A DNA stretch of 64,000 nucleotides from Odontocerum albicorne. Its lineage: Eukaryota > Arthropoda > Insecta > Trichoptera > Odontoceridae. The notes under the pieces were generated by a model. It was not told the origin of the DNA. It did not search any database and saw only the letters and a list, made by a program, of their open reading frames with translations. Positions 24,222-35,752 of this stretch are shown piece by piece. The stretch covers positions 25,835,034-25,899,033 of the forward strand of contig OX463839.1 in the NCBI GenBank assembly GCA_949825065.1, written 5' to 3'. How positions within the stretch are numbered: the first letter of the stretch is position 1; each line of letters begins with the position of its first letter. The translations under genes were made by a program, and so were the position numbers.

Positions 24222-25173
24222 ATTATTTATAACCATGATTTAAAACAAAATACAAATACAATTTTGTACTCATCGAAAATCACGAATCTTTGAAACACTG
24301 AAAATGAGAAATTATTATTGAGTAAAATAAAACACACGAGTATAGCGATTTATTAATATAGTCTGTTTAAATTGATAAACCACTTGTTATGTAACAAAAT
24401 ACCACTACGAGTACATAATCGATATCATAACATAACGTATTTAGTTCATCTGATAAAAATCTCGGTTGAAGAGGCAAAATACGCGTTGCGAAAATAAAGT
24501 GTTATTACTTGAACCAAAAGTCAAAATTTAGTACATTGGTGCGCATTCCTTTTTTTTTATTAGGTTCTCGAAAATTCTTTTAATATTATGATAAAAGTCT
24601 CAACTTGGGAAATACGTTTCGCAGAGTTTTCTTTTGAAAACTTATATTTCATTGTTAGTACTTAAAATTCAGTAAAAATACGTTATTAGACGTATAGAAG
24701 TTGAACTCGTTGATTAGTCTGAAATACGACCCACATACAACGATAGAAAAATGTACGAGTATACTTATTGAAATTGCTAAACATACTTTTCGGACGTTTT
24801 TATTCGTTAAGCATCGCGTGTCTCACATTCAAACGCAATAATCATCGAATTTTAGAGATAATTATTTAATAGTGTCTAAGATTAATGACATACAAGTTTT
24901 CCATGGGCATCATAAAACGTCATATAAAGGGATTCATTTATTTGTGTAGTATTCCTCGACATATCTTAATTAGCGATGTAGACATATTGAAGAGCGTAAG
25001 CTGACATTTTTTTCGGTTCCACTTAAGTAGGCACGGAACTCGGAGTTTATCATCGCACATATTATCAATACTACCACACCTGAAGAGGAAACAATACTTG
25101 CACACGTTTAGCACGCATGGATATTGCTAGTGAATGATCTCTTATTAGACTGAGACATTTTTTTTTATGTTTC
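24222..25173. other. Intergenic DNA, no identified feature
   Basis: AT-rich. It carries three copies of the ACGAGTA core (24336, 24407, 24755). Confidence 0.4.
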
Positions 25174-25236
25174 CAGGTACGAATCAAATCCGAAACTTCC
25201 GGGTGAAATCAATCGTCTTACCAACTAGGCCATGGA
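25174..25236 (-). mobile_element. SINE head fragment (minus strand)
   Basis: GGTACGAATCAAATCCGAAA (B box complement) and AATCGTCTTACCAACTAGGC (well-kept A box complement) define the head. No body is recognised. Confidence 0.6.
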
Positions 25237-28200
25237 TATACCAATCGAAAGTTTTCAGTTAGTGCAAACTTTGGTAATTAAACGATGCTTAATATATTCT
25301 GTTGAATTTCGCAACTTTTTTTTTGTAAAGCGGTAATTATTGCGTTGTAATTACGATCTTCATCAAGCGTTTGTTTTCAACTTATTTCTAGAAAATGAAG
25401 GTATCGAATTATTCTCAGAAAATAAGCACTGGTGAAAGCGGCCTTTAATGGGTTACTGGTTTGAAAATGATCTTAAATCAGGTAGTTACATTTTATAAGT
25501 AATTCGATAATTAAGGTTTTAAGTAAAGTTTAGTTAACAATATTAGATAGCTAACAAGGATCTGTAGAACTGGAAGAAAAAGGCAACATATTTGAGAATA
25601 AATATAATCAAAAAAGTTCATGTGGTTTTTGGTGAAGGTGTTTTGGTCAAGCTGTTTTTAAAGAACTGTTTTATTGTATGCTAATTTAATGAAGATAATG
25701 TAAAGATTTAATGTTAATTACGATTGTCATATATTGACCTTTAACTTACCTTAAAGCAAGAAAAGTTTAATTTACTTATGTCAATATTTTGAGGTATTTT
25801 GTTAACTTTTTTGTGTTAATGTTTAATATGTTATGTACAAGATACTGTTGTGTCGTGTAACGCAAATAAATAAAGACTTTTATAAATAAATCAATAAACG
25901 AATGGACTTATGGACGATGGAATAAATGAAATGAATGAGTAAATACATATTTTATGTGCGGGAGAGGTTTGTCAAAATAGCTATTAATACCAGTCTTATT
26001 CAAATTTTGTTAATCTAAATTTATATAAGGTTCAAAGGCTTTATTTAGAAGCATCTCGTGAATGCATTTTTGTATTTGATCAAACGCTAATCAACAGTTA
26101 ATAAAACGGAAGTTACAACACAATCAATTAATTACACATCGCAGTTGAATGCTGGTTGAGTAGAATGTGTGAGGTACTTTCTTTGATATAAAGTGTGAAA
26201 CAGTTGATTGATTATCTTTTGCCCCAACTAGGGAATGCATGGCTTTACAAATTGGTTAATAGAAAGAAATGGTAATATGACGAAATATAACAAAGTTGTT
26301 TTTTTTATGGTCAAAATATAATTAAGGATCAACCTAGGAAAAAAAATACTTAGAGATTTGAAATTTGATATTATTTTCTATGTTTTTTAAATTTTCCCTG
26401 AAAACACTACATTTTAATGGGGTAAGAAAAAAAGGGAAGAAAACATTTTCTAAAAAATAAGGACTTAAATATGCAAGCAACAAAAGAATAAGAAGAAAAA
26501 TATAACGTTTCATAGAAGAAAGAAAATTTAACTTGAATAGGCTGGGTAAAGTTTTTTTAGACTTCTTTGTCTCGTGGATTAAGGACATCGTATCTATTTT
26601 GTCTCGGGAATTAAGGACACCGTATCTATTTTAATTAAACATTTAAAACGGTTTGTTTAAATGTATCACCATTAAAATGTTTATAATGTGTATATTAAAT
26701 ATTTGTAAATATTTTTCGTAGATGACATTTATTAATAAAAGTATATTTGAATTTAATTAGCATAACGTTGCATCACAATAACACATAAAAAATATTTTTT
26801 TTTTAATGCAACTCTATTGATGTTTTGTCTATAATTAATTTGAACTTAAATTGAGAAAAAAAAACAAATGCTAACGGTTAATGGTGTCAAATATTTTCGT
26901 CTTCTAATCAAGTTGATCAATACCTTTCTGTTTACATACTCGTGGGTAAACAGAGCCAACAAGATACTATTGTAATGCCTGTACATAATGTAGACGGTAA
27001 ATAAATTATTGACGTTGTCATAATGTAAGCAACCCCATTTGTCTCCCGTGAGCTGCTCAATATGCGAAGTTCAATTAGATTTTTCTACACCCTATCTTAT
27101 ACTGAGAACCAAAGGATTAATTCCAAATGGGAACATTACTAAAGTCTGATCTTATTTCAATTTGTTATTTTTTTATTTCTTAAAACAATGATCCAAATGG
27201 AATGCAGCCTAAAAAAATTGACAAATATATTAAAAACTTCCAAACTAAATCGTGCAGATTGAAATGATAAAACAGTACAAGTACATTAAACAATTCATCA
27301 CCATAATTTTCGCATTTTCTCATTAATTTATGGTCTGTGTGCAATTATACAAGGAGAGAAGCAAAATGATTGCATAGGACTAGTTTGTTTGAAATTCACC
27401 TACAAACACATTGAGAATAAATCGTTTTAATTATGTTGATAATTAAATTTGAACTCCCTTATTTAAAATTTGATGCTTTAACTAACACATATCATACTGA
27501 ATTTCATTTTCAGATGCAGATAATCTCTTTGTAGCTAACTACTATAGCAATCCTTTGTATTAATAGTTTATAAAATTAGTTTGGAGTTATAGAAATTCGA
27601 ATTTTGTTGGTTTTTTTCAACAAAACCTCTTGGAATATTTTGCCATCAAAATATAAGGTTATTTTTTCAAGACCATATGATTGTTTTAGAGTTACAACAT
27701 GTGATAAACCAAAACATTAAAAAACATAACAATTTTCCTCGGGTTTCAAAAGCGTCCATTTATCAAGATGTTTTAATTTAATTTAATTAAAATGTAAATA
27801 GATGCGATGATAATTATCATCCGTCATGAAATATGATTAAAATCAATTTAGATTTTCGAATGAATGTTCAATTAGTTCACAGTTTTTTTTTGAAATTTAT
27901 ATTTTAAGAAAAGAAACCTTTACAACAATACAAAAATATTTGGGTTTCTAATTATTTTGAAAATGTCTCCTACGAGTAACTACATATATTGATTATAAAA
28001 TGTTTTTTCAAGGTCTCAATAACCTTGTCATAAATTTAGATAAAGATATTATAAATAATTTTGATACGGGAGATAACACTACGCAGATTTTTTTTTATTA
28101 ATATTTTAACTTAGCCTCATGAGTTTTCCCTGAATGTCGTTAATTTTTCAAACCTGGAACTGTTTAATAATTATGAAGATCAGAAAACTATTGTTCAAAA

Positions 28201-28370
28201 ATATGTTTACCTGAAATTAAAAAAAAATGTTTTAAAAGATAATTATAATATTATATTATGTATATTCTCTGCCACACATTCTATCAAGTTTCGTTACAAT
28301 ATTTCGTTTAAAGTTTCCTTTTAATTATACTTTAGTTTTTTTAAACTCACTGTCGTAAATAAACATACCT
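25237..28370. other. Long AT-rich stretch without genes
   Basis: More than 3 kb with no recognisable protein, SINE or transposon end. The only structure noted is the 31-bp duplication at 26568-26629. Confidence 0.45.
26568..26629. repeat. Tandem duplication of 31 bp
   Basis: Two adjacent units start at 26568 and 26599, each reading TTGTCTCGnGnATTAAGGAC and then A(T/C)CGTATCTATT, with two to three differences. Confidence 0.85.
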
Positions 28371-28374
28371 GATT

Positions 28375-28585
28375 CAGTATGGATATTCATGCTATTTTCC
28401 TGTTGGGGGTAGTCAGAGAGGATAGAGTGCCAAGCTTTCCAATCCCGAGATACTTCCTGTGTCTCCTCCATATCCAAACATCTTCTCATACACTTCCATA
28501 TGTTTTTCTTCTTCATTACCTTTCCGTCTTTCGAAATTTCATTCACTTGATCAAAGTACACTTCACTTGGTGGTTCTCTACCACG
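28375..28585 (-). mobile_element. LINE 3'-end remnant
   Basis: The minus strand reads KCMRRCLDMEETQEVSRDWK and AWHSILSDYPQQEN. This matches the polyprotein end shared with 5885-6060, 16440-16560 and 45395-45525. Upstream coding parts are missing, as expected for 5'-truncated LINE insertions. Confidence 0.65.
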
Positions 28586-28789
28586 ACTTCTACTTTTGTT
28601 GTTTTTTTTTTAAATTCTATTGTTATGATTATGAATATTAAAAATGTGTGGTTTGATTTTTTAATTTGATATCTCAAAAAATATATATTAACATCATAAA
28701 GACTTAAATTTTTAAAAGATCTCTCTAGTAGTCTTCCACTTCTCCAGTAATCCAGTGGCGGTGGTTTTCTATACTAATGAATTGTTTTG

Positions 28790-28965
28790 TTTCCATCCAG
28801 CGCGCGGCGGTCTCTTTGGTTGGGAGCTCGGCAAACAGATGTCGCTAGCGTTCGATTTTGTGAAAAGGGGCCACCGAAACCAAAGGCAAGCTTCACGCTA
28901 AGTACGACGCGTTGAACTACGGGATGACAGAATTTACGAAATCGGATTAAAAGTGTGGTTATCAA
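28790..28965. other. GC- and CpG-rich patch of unknown nature
   Basis: Within very AT-rich DNA this stretch is rich in CG dinucleotides (GCGCGCGGCGG, GCTAGCGTTCG, CGACGCGTTG). A minus-strand frame is open across it (28774-28968) and plus-strand frames are partly open, but no known motif is visible. It could be a promoter-proximal or first-exon region, or part of a GC-rich element. Confidence 0.3.
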
Positions 28966-29707
28966 CAATTATCGTATTATTCAGATATTTCGCAAACACG
29001 GATATATAATGAATATTTAACTTTAATAATAAATTTTCATTTGTAATATCGGTAATAGAAAATACGTCAAATACGAACGCATTGGCTTTCAAATTTTTTC
29101 GTTTCACGGCGCCTAATTGTATGACTATTTTTTTAAATAAACTTACATATTCATGGAATTGGTGAATCTATTGTTCGCTACACATTTTCTCTGATATTGG
29201 AATCAAAATACATACGAGTACAGCTACCCAAATTTACCATATTATCCCATGTTGAATTTTGAGCCCTATTTAGTTTTCATTACTACCACTGAAAATTCAG
29301 CTTCACAGAAGTAAATCGTCGCAAATGGAACTAAAATTCACTGAGCTTAAGCTCTCAGAAAAGGACATTCCTCTTTATTGAAATCCAAAAATCAACCAGA
29401 TCCATATCGATAAATTTTGATTGTTAATGTACTGTCGCAAGACAACTCAACCAGACTTTCTTCCTCTATCTTCCGACTATCCCGTGGCACCCCGGCGAAT
29501 AAATCACGGCGCACACTTTGAAAGCCTCTGCTTCAAAGTATTATGAAAATTTGACTTTTCATTTCAGTGGCGTAAAATTCAGGACTCAGGAGGAAATGAA
29601 AGCAGTGAATAATATTGACAATTAACATTATAGCTTTCCTGGCCAGTTTCTTATAAGGTTTAAGTAGCTTTCTAATTGTTCATATGGTAATATAAGAAAC
29701 ATTTGTA
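28966..29707. other. Intergenic DNA, no identified feature
   Basis: AT-rich apart from a second small CpG-rich spot near 29485-29515 (CCGTGGCACCCCGGCG). No gene is recognised. Confidence 0.4.
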
Positions 29708-29945
29708 GACAATTTTCGTGGCCTATTTAGAAGACGTCCGTCTTTCAACTAGGGGATTGCGGGTTCAATTGAGGATTGGGATTGCGCGTTAAAATCCAGA
29801 TATTTTTAAAAGGGATTCCAGTCTGGTTTTCACTTTGTCTCTTTAATACAGTTTTGGTAAGCTGGAAAAAAAATGCCACATGGCAATAGGCTAGCCAGAT
29901 GGGACAGTATACAACGAAAGTGTTACATAATTCAAAACAATAGCC
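29708..29945 (+). mobile_element. SINE copy, full length with a disturbed B box
   Basis: TTCGTGGCCTATTTAGAAGA and GGGATTGCGGGTTCAATTGA form the head. The B-box region carries a second GGATTGGGATTGCGCG, an apparent local duplication. The body is clear: AAAAGGGATTCCAGTCTGG, TTTTCACTTTGTCTCTTTAA, AATGCCACATGGCAATAGGC and GTATACAACGAAAGTG. Confidence 0.78.
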
Positions 29946-30894
29946 CTCTTAAGATTCTTGTACAACCTTTGAATTGGTTTTGAAGATATACGAGTAATTG
30001 ATTAACAAACATTGAAACAATAATGTGCTGTATATTTTAAGACATAAATAGTAAAGGTTCAATTACTTTAATAAAGGAAATTAGAGTAGTTCATTTATTG
30101 TTTTAATTTCAACTTAACACTTTACTAAAATAATTTAGCTATAATATAATTTCTGTTGTTATTATTTTTTCTCAATTTTAATTTCTTAAGTCTCGTGGCT
30201 GAATTTTTTATGTTAGCTATACAGAAAGAACCAATCATCTTTTTACATTACTAAAATTTTAATCTTTGGGTGTCCGCCCGGCAATCACAGACAATGTATT
30301 AGGCATCGTTAGTTTGAGTTAGAACGGAAGAGTAATCTGTTGAATTATTCTTATTTACGTAGTACTCGTATCTTCAGATATTATTATACTTTAACTATCG
30401 TAATAAAGTCTAGTTTATAAGCAGTTTTCATGTAAATTTAATGATAAACTACTCTTGAAGTTATCTTTACTTATTTAATTATTCAAATATCAGATGAAAA
30501 TTAAAATGGTTTTTTATGTTCTTGCCAGTTAATTTACCCTTTTGCCCTTGGAATATTTTATAACATTTGTAGGTATTATGGTCTCTTGTTTAACAAATAA
30601 TATTATGATGTCCTTGTAACTTCCACAAACAAATTCTTTGTTGAAATATTTTTAATCAAATAAAAAAAATATCCCAGCCTGTATCACAACTTGTACTACA
30701 GTCTAGTAATAGTCACAAAGTGAAAACTATTCCACATCGGTTTTAAATTCATTACATAATAATATTTATTTAACAATACAATCTGTCGGGTTTCTTCCAA
30801 CCAACCAGACAAAATTTAATAATACAATATATTATTTATAGTAAAGGCATTAACATTGTGGAAGTTTAAAGACATTGCAATTTATTTTATTGTA
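29946..30894. other. Intergenic DNA, no supported feature
   Basis: AT-rich. A short phrase near 30795-30815 (TTTCTTCCAACCAACCAGAC) could be a SINE-body scrap on the minus strand. Confidence 0.4.
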
Positions 30895-31023
30895 GTTTAT
30901 TCCACTTTACGTAACGGCATAATCCTATCCATTTCAAGGCAAAAGTCTTGTTTGTGCTCCCTGATGATGAGGTGAAAACCTTGAAGCCGGTAGGGGTATA
31001 CCGTTACGTAAAGTGGAATAAAC
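30895..31023. repeat. 129-bp segment with 23-bp inverted ends and a hammerhead-like core
   Basis: GTTTATTCCACTTTACGTAA-CGG at 30895-30917 is repeated exactly in inverse orientation at 31001-31023. The 83-nt interior also has weaker inverted similarity (TTTCAAGG against CCTTGAAG). On the plus strand it contains CTGATGA, then GAGGT-GAAA-ACCTT, which can form a 5-bp stem with a GAAA loop, then GAAG, then CGGTA-GGGGTA-TACCG and TT. That outlines the hammerhead order (CUGAUGA, stem II, GAAA, stem III, NUH). GAAG replaces GAAA, an extra C is present, and no local stem I is seen. A MITE-like element or a terminal piece of a Penelope-like retroelement is possible. Confidence 0.55.
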
Positions 31024-31209
31024 AGTGTTTGATCAAACTAATTACAATAAATAAAACAAGTTATATGGTCACAAAAACATTCATAGATTATTCATATTTA
31101 TGAAATTTGTGGACATAAACATGTTAAAGTAAAAATGAGATATCATCAATCAAAGGAAAATGCAATGGTGGTGGAGAGGAAATAAATATCCGGAATGAAA
31201 CACATTTTA

Positions 31210-31500
31210 TTACTGGCTAGAAATTAGGAGTTTTTTCAGTCGTTCCTTAAAGCATGTCAAGGACGAAGCGAGTCTAATATTGGTTTGAAACTGGTTCCAG
31301 AGTCTCACTGCATGGACAGTAAAGGACGACGTAAAAAAATAAGATAGGTGAATTGGGAAAGCCAATAAATAATCTTTCTCTGATCGCAGCGCAAGTCCAT
31401 GATCGGAAAACAAAAAAATACTAATAAAGTAAACGTCTACAATAAAATATGAACTCACACGTACACGCACTATCCAAGAAAAATGAAAAGAGATAGACAC
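31210..31500 (-). mobile_element. LINE remnant: post-RT C-terminal domain
   Basis: The minus-strand frame contains DHGLALRSEKDYLLAFPIHL, SYFFTSSFTVHAVRLWNQFQ and TNIRLASSLTCFKERLKKLL. This is the RAVxLWNxLPxxIRxxxSLxxFKxxLKxxL tail after the reverse transcriptase in jockey- or I-type LINEs. The frame is open for about 96 residues, so this piece is comparatively young. The fragment at 47685-47865 is the same family. Confidence 0.75.
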
Positions 31501-31794
31501 CGTCCTTCCCCAGCCCTTTTTATGTATAAATAAAAATGGGTTACGTCAAGTTAAGGGTTAAGGACTGATATTATATATATATTTTCATTATTACTCTTCT
31601 TAACTTGGAGAGTTTTTATAGATATCTACTTACTAAAATCAAATTTTACTCAAGCAATATCTGTTCCTTCCGATTTTGAACTATGCGGACGTCTGTTATT
31701 TGGATATTACAGAGGAATAGCAGGACAAATAACAGCGTTTTCAAAATGGTTGTCTAAGATTTATTTTTAACCTGAGAAAGTACGATCATATAAT

Positions 31795-32420
31795 TTCATT
31801 CCAGAAGGCGCTGAACTGATTGAACGTAATAAATAGACACCTAACCAACATGCTATCTCTATTGTATAACATCCTTAACTGTCCCGCCGTCACTCTTATA
31901 GTTTGTTCCACGTGCCCATACCATCTCCGAGCGCTCCTCTTCATATTATTCAATACAGTAGCCTTAAATTCACATTCATCTCTTATAATTTCATTTTGTA
32001 TTATTTCATACATTATCAGCCCATTTATTATTCTCAGTGCACGCATTTCGAGAGGATATATTGAGCTCTTTTCAACATCCACGTTTGACTCACATACATC
32101 AAAGTTGGTATTAAAGTATTGTTAGATACTATAACCTATGCAAATTTTTATACTATCCAGTTCGAGTTTTATAAGTTGTAGTGCCTCATTGACTTAGTTT
32201 TCTATCACTATACACCGTTCGATATTCTTCGTAACTCTTCCATAATCAGATAAAATACAACCGAAAGAGCAGAATTACTCCAATTTTTCATTGCTCACCC
32301 ATATCTCTATAGCATTTACTTTTCCTTTCACACTTTTCTATCACCATGGCTTTGGATGCCCCAACATTCATTCTCAGATTTTTCTCTTCACATCGCTCGT
32401 ACGTCGTGATGGTTTGTATT
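31795..32420 (-). mobile_element. LINE remnant: RTE-like reverse-transcriptase distal half
   Basis: Reading leftward on the minus strand, in changing frames: RMNVGASKAMVIEKCERKSK near 32380-32300, then decayed sequence. The block MDVEKSSIYPLEMRALRIIN, GLIMYEIIQNEIIRDECEF, KATVLNNMKRSARRWYGHVE follows at about 32082-31880. These correspond to the NVxKSKVMxxE region after the active site and to the AVEMRxLRxIxGL...RRWYGHVE region. The same family is seen at 14480, 15765 and 33801. Confidence 0.72.
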
Positions 32421-33007
32421 TATGCAAAAATAGTTTTCTTAATAATTTTCGTAAAAAAAAATTTAAAGACTTAGTTGAAATAAAATGTACGTAGAGAATT
32501 ATAATATATTGAGTTTATACTAAAGACAGGAAATAAAATAGACACAAGACATAAGAAACAAAGGATTTCATCAAAATTTAAACGATTAAACTACATAAGA
32601 ATTTCTCATACGAGAAAGCGGTTCTTATATTTATTTTAAATTTGTCTCCTTAAATTGGAATAAGTAAAGGAAGAATGGTGGATTCACATGAGTCGGTAAT
32701 TTCCCAAGAAACCCTGGTGTTAATGATGGTAGCAGGAAGTTTTAAGTCACACAACTCGTTGGGAACGCTTTCCCGCGGATTTTGATATGCTAATGGGGGA
32801 ATACACACTTTGGTTGGCGCTCACAACACTATGGATACTCGGGGATATTCACGTACGATGGATAATTCAACAATATTATCACAGAATAAAAAGAACAGAT
32901 TTTTTTATTAATTCAATTCAAATCAAATTTTCGAATTATTATTTTGGATTTTTATCAGCCATGAGTTTAAATTTTTACATTTATTTATTAACATGTCATT
33001 GTATTTT
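32421..33007. other. Intergenic DNA, no identified feature
   Basis: Nothing recognised between the LINE remnant and the SINE. Confidence 0.4.
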
Positions 33008-33235
33008 ACCTTCTTGGTCTAATTGATAAGACACCTGTCTTCTAACCAAGGAGTTGCGGGTTTGATTTCCGTTGGTAATTAGATTTTTTTTAAAAGTTCT
33101 AGTATGGTTTTCACTAAAATCATAATATTTAACAGTTGTACGAGTATGTTTGGTTGGTAGAGATTGCTACATAGCAAAAAAACCGTCAGATTGTTCTGTA
33201 TACAACGACAGTGTAATACAATACAATACAACACT
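33008..33235 (+). mobile_element. SINE copy, full length
   Basis: CTTGGTCTAATTGATAAGAC, ACCTGTCTTCTAACCAAGGA, TTGCGGGTTTGATTTCCG (A arm, anticodon-like arm, B box) begin the copy. The body follows with AGTTCTAGTATGGTTTTCAC, TTTGGTTGGTAGAGATTGCT, ACATAGCAAAAAAACCG and TATACAACGACAGTGTAATA, with a repeated ATACA tail. Confidence 0.8.
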
Positions 33236-33800
33236 CTGCCGGGATTCGACCATTAGGTATATGGTTTTAAAATTATTGTGTATTGAAAAATACGTTTTCA
33301 TGTGCCATTCACGTTTTTATTATAAAGCCGTGCAAGTCAATGTAAATGATCAAAATTAGAATAATATTTGAATTCTATTCCAGCCTATCAATAATTCCTC
33401 TTAAGTAGAAGTATATGAATACGGTTTAGTTGTTATTTGTATCAAATTATTCACAATTTATGTAAATATGTTATAATAAAAAAGTCTTGCTAACTATGTT
33501 ACGGATGTCGGAGGTCGTCAAGATGACACTTATTTATTGCCTTCAGAATGCACATTGAGCAAATTAATACATCACATTTTTCTCCACATAAAAATCAATG
33601 ACCTCTTCATCGTACACTGTTCATTTCCATAAATTTCTGAGATTAATTAAAATATGATATTTAGAATTTATAGTGGTGGCATAGACCAGACCAGTTTTAA
33701 TTGATAAACCGTGATCTAGGCTTTTATTAAATTTTTTGCTACAGTAACGGTATTTAAGGAGCAACTGTAAATACTTTGAAAAATTTACCTTCATTATGTG
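33236..33800. other. Intergenic DNA, no identified feature
   Basis: No recognisable content before the LINE remnant. Confidence 0.4.
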
Positions 33801-34530
33801 TGGAATGTTAAATATTTATTTGCTGACAATATGTTAGTAATAGCAGAGAGCGAAGAAAATTTACAAACCCTTATAAGAAAAGTGTATCAAAGTTTTAAAT
33901 CAAGAGAGAGAAAGTGAGTGTGTCAGAAACATAAATGAAAACTGGAAAATTAGAGCAAGTTGATGAAATTGTGTATTTTGAAGAATGTTTTTGGAAGGTC
34001 GTGCAAAGTGCGATATTGAAAGAAAATTAGCAGCAGGCAAGGGAGTGAATAGTGGATTGTGCAACGTGTTTATCGACTGGAACATTTTAAGAGCAGCAAG
34101 GCTCATAATATAATCTTGTTGCTAACATAAGGATATTCAAGCGAAACTTGGAGTTGGAAAAAAGTGATGAATGTAAGATACATTCGGTATAAATGAAAGC
34201 GTTGCATAGAATGGGTAGAAAAATGGTGTGTGGCAGAATGAGAAATAAGTCATTAAGAAGTAATGTGAACTGAAAGATGACGCTGTACTTAAAGAAAAAT
34301 GCATTGAGATGATTTTAAAAGATTAACAAAAATAATACATACTAGTTGCATATAAGATGCAAGAAGTTTGGGAAGACCTAAAAAACGTGACACGATCAAA
34401 TTTATCAAATTTTGAATGAAGGAAGAGTGAAAAGCCCTAATAATATGTATTGCGAGGTGTATTGGCGTGGCTGTACTAGGTTATAATGTAGTGGAGATTA
34501 ATTTTCACTTCCTACCCCAATAAGAACATG
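33801..34530 (+). mobile_element. LINE remnant: reverse transcriptase from the active site to the C-terminus
   Basis: The plus strand reads YLFADNMLVIAESEENLQTL, IRKVYQSFKSR (the FADD active-site strand with the second Asp changed to Asn). Then, in other frames, EQVDEIVYF, EDGRAKCDIERKISAGKGVN, SGLCNVFIDWNILRAARLII and YNLVANIRI follow. This is the YLGxxxxxDGxxxxxIERRIxAGNxVNGAL...SxxARLAI path of RTE-like LINEs, followed by decayed C-terminal sequence. Frameshifts and the Asp loss make it inactive. Confidence 0.72.
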
Positions 34531-34620
34531 AAATTATTATGATGATAACCTCCCTTTAACTAATTCGTTGATTATAATCGTTGTTTTACATTTATTTTTT
34601 GCTGTTCTCCAAATACTTTT

Positions 34621-34708
34621 CGATACAATTGATAAATGATTATGCTTTTACTGCATCGATATTTCGATACAATTGATAAATGATTATGCTTTTACTGCAT
34701 CGATATTT
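34621..34708. repeat. Tandem duplication of 44 bp
   Basis: Two identical units starting CGATACAATTGATAAATGAT lie at 34621-34664 and 34665-34708, which implies a recent event. Confidence 0.95.
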
Positions 34709-35303
34709 CTTTGCGTTGAATAGAGTCAAGCGCGTAAAGGGGCAAAGATACACAATCACACGAATATATGCAGAACAGAGTGTTAATTAAGTGGGGAACT
34801 TGATTTTATTACTGTTAGAAGAGTCAGTCGTTGAAATTTCCCCCATCGCGCAGGCAAATTTCTAGCTTTAACGAGAAAATTGAAATGAACGCATTAGTGT
34901 TAGTCAAAAGAATACCCTCTATTCTGTTTACATACGCATGCTGTATATGCAAAATTATTTGAATACTCGCAGAGGGGGATTTCATTTTCTTTGTTTTAGG
35001 ATTACGTATGCACATTGAATGCGTGAAATATCTCTTTAATTATATAATTTTGAACAATATATATCCCTTTTACCCATTGCTTCCACTAACATATATTCCG
35101 TTCATGATAGAAACCATAAAATAATTAAGCAACGGGTATGCTTTGTTTTATTTGTGTTCTTTTAATACATAAACTACAATTATGGTATTTTTTTACTGCA
35201 AAGTTTTTCTACTGAAACGAGCTACAGTTTTAACTTTTTTTAAGTTTGTCTATTTTTCTTTAACTCATCTGATATGATATTTTATGCCTCAAGGAATTGT
35301 GTG
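34709..35303. other. Intergenic DNA, no identified feature
   Basis: AT-rich with nothing recognised. Confidence 0.4.
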
Positions 35304-35522
35304 ACGACCTCAGTGGGCTAGTTAGTGAGCTCAAATGGAAATCGAACCCGAATCAGGGGTTGCGGGTTTGATTTCCCGTAGTGTATATTTTTTAAAAGGG
35401 TCTGTTTCAAAGGTCTGGTTCTCATTTCATACCTCTTTGACATCTTTCTGGTTGCTTGGAAGAGACAACCATATGGCGATAAAGCCGCCAGGTTATAGTG
35501 TTTACAACTAAAGCGTTATACA
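35304..35522 (+). mobile_element. SINE copy, full length
   Basis: GACCTCAGTGGGCTAGTTAG and GGGGTTGCGGGTTTGATTTC mark the head, with an extra GAAATCGAACCC block between them. The body reads AAAGGGTCTGTTTCAAAGGT, CTGGTTCTCATTTCATACCT, CTTTCTGGTTGCTTGGAAGA, CATATGGCGATAAAGCCGCC, AGGTTATAGTGTTTACAACT. Confidence 0.78.
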
Positions 35523-35752
35523 AATTCTCACACTATTTTAAGACAATATGTTTATTAAGATTGGATAGTTACCCGAGTGCATATGTGTGGTCTGTATTGG
35601 GTTATTTTTATTACAAGGGATCGAAATATAAGATTAATAAAAAGCTCAAATGTAATAAAACTATATCCTGTTTGATTTTTTACTCCACCCTACTATTTTA
35701 TTAATGACACAATTAAGCTATACATTCTAAGTTTTAGTTATTGATAATATTA

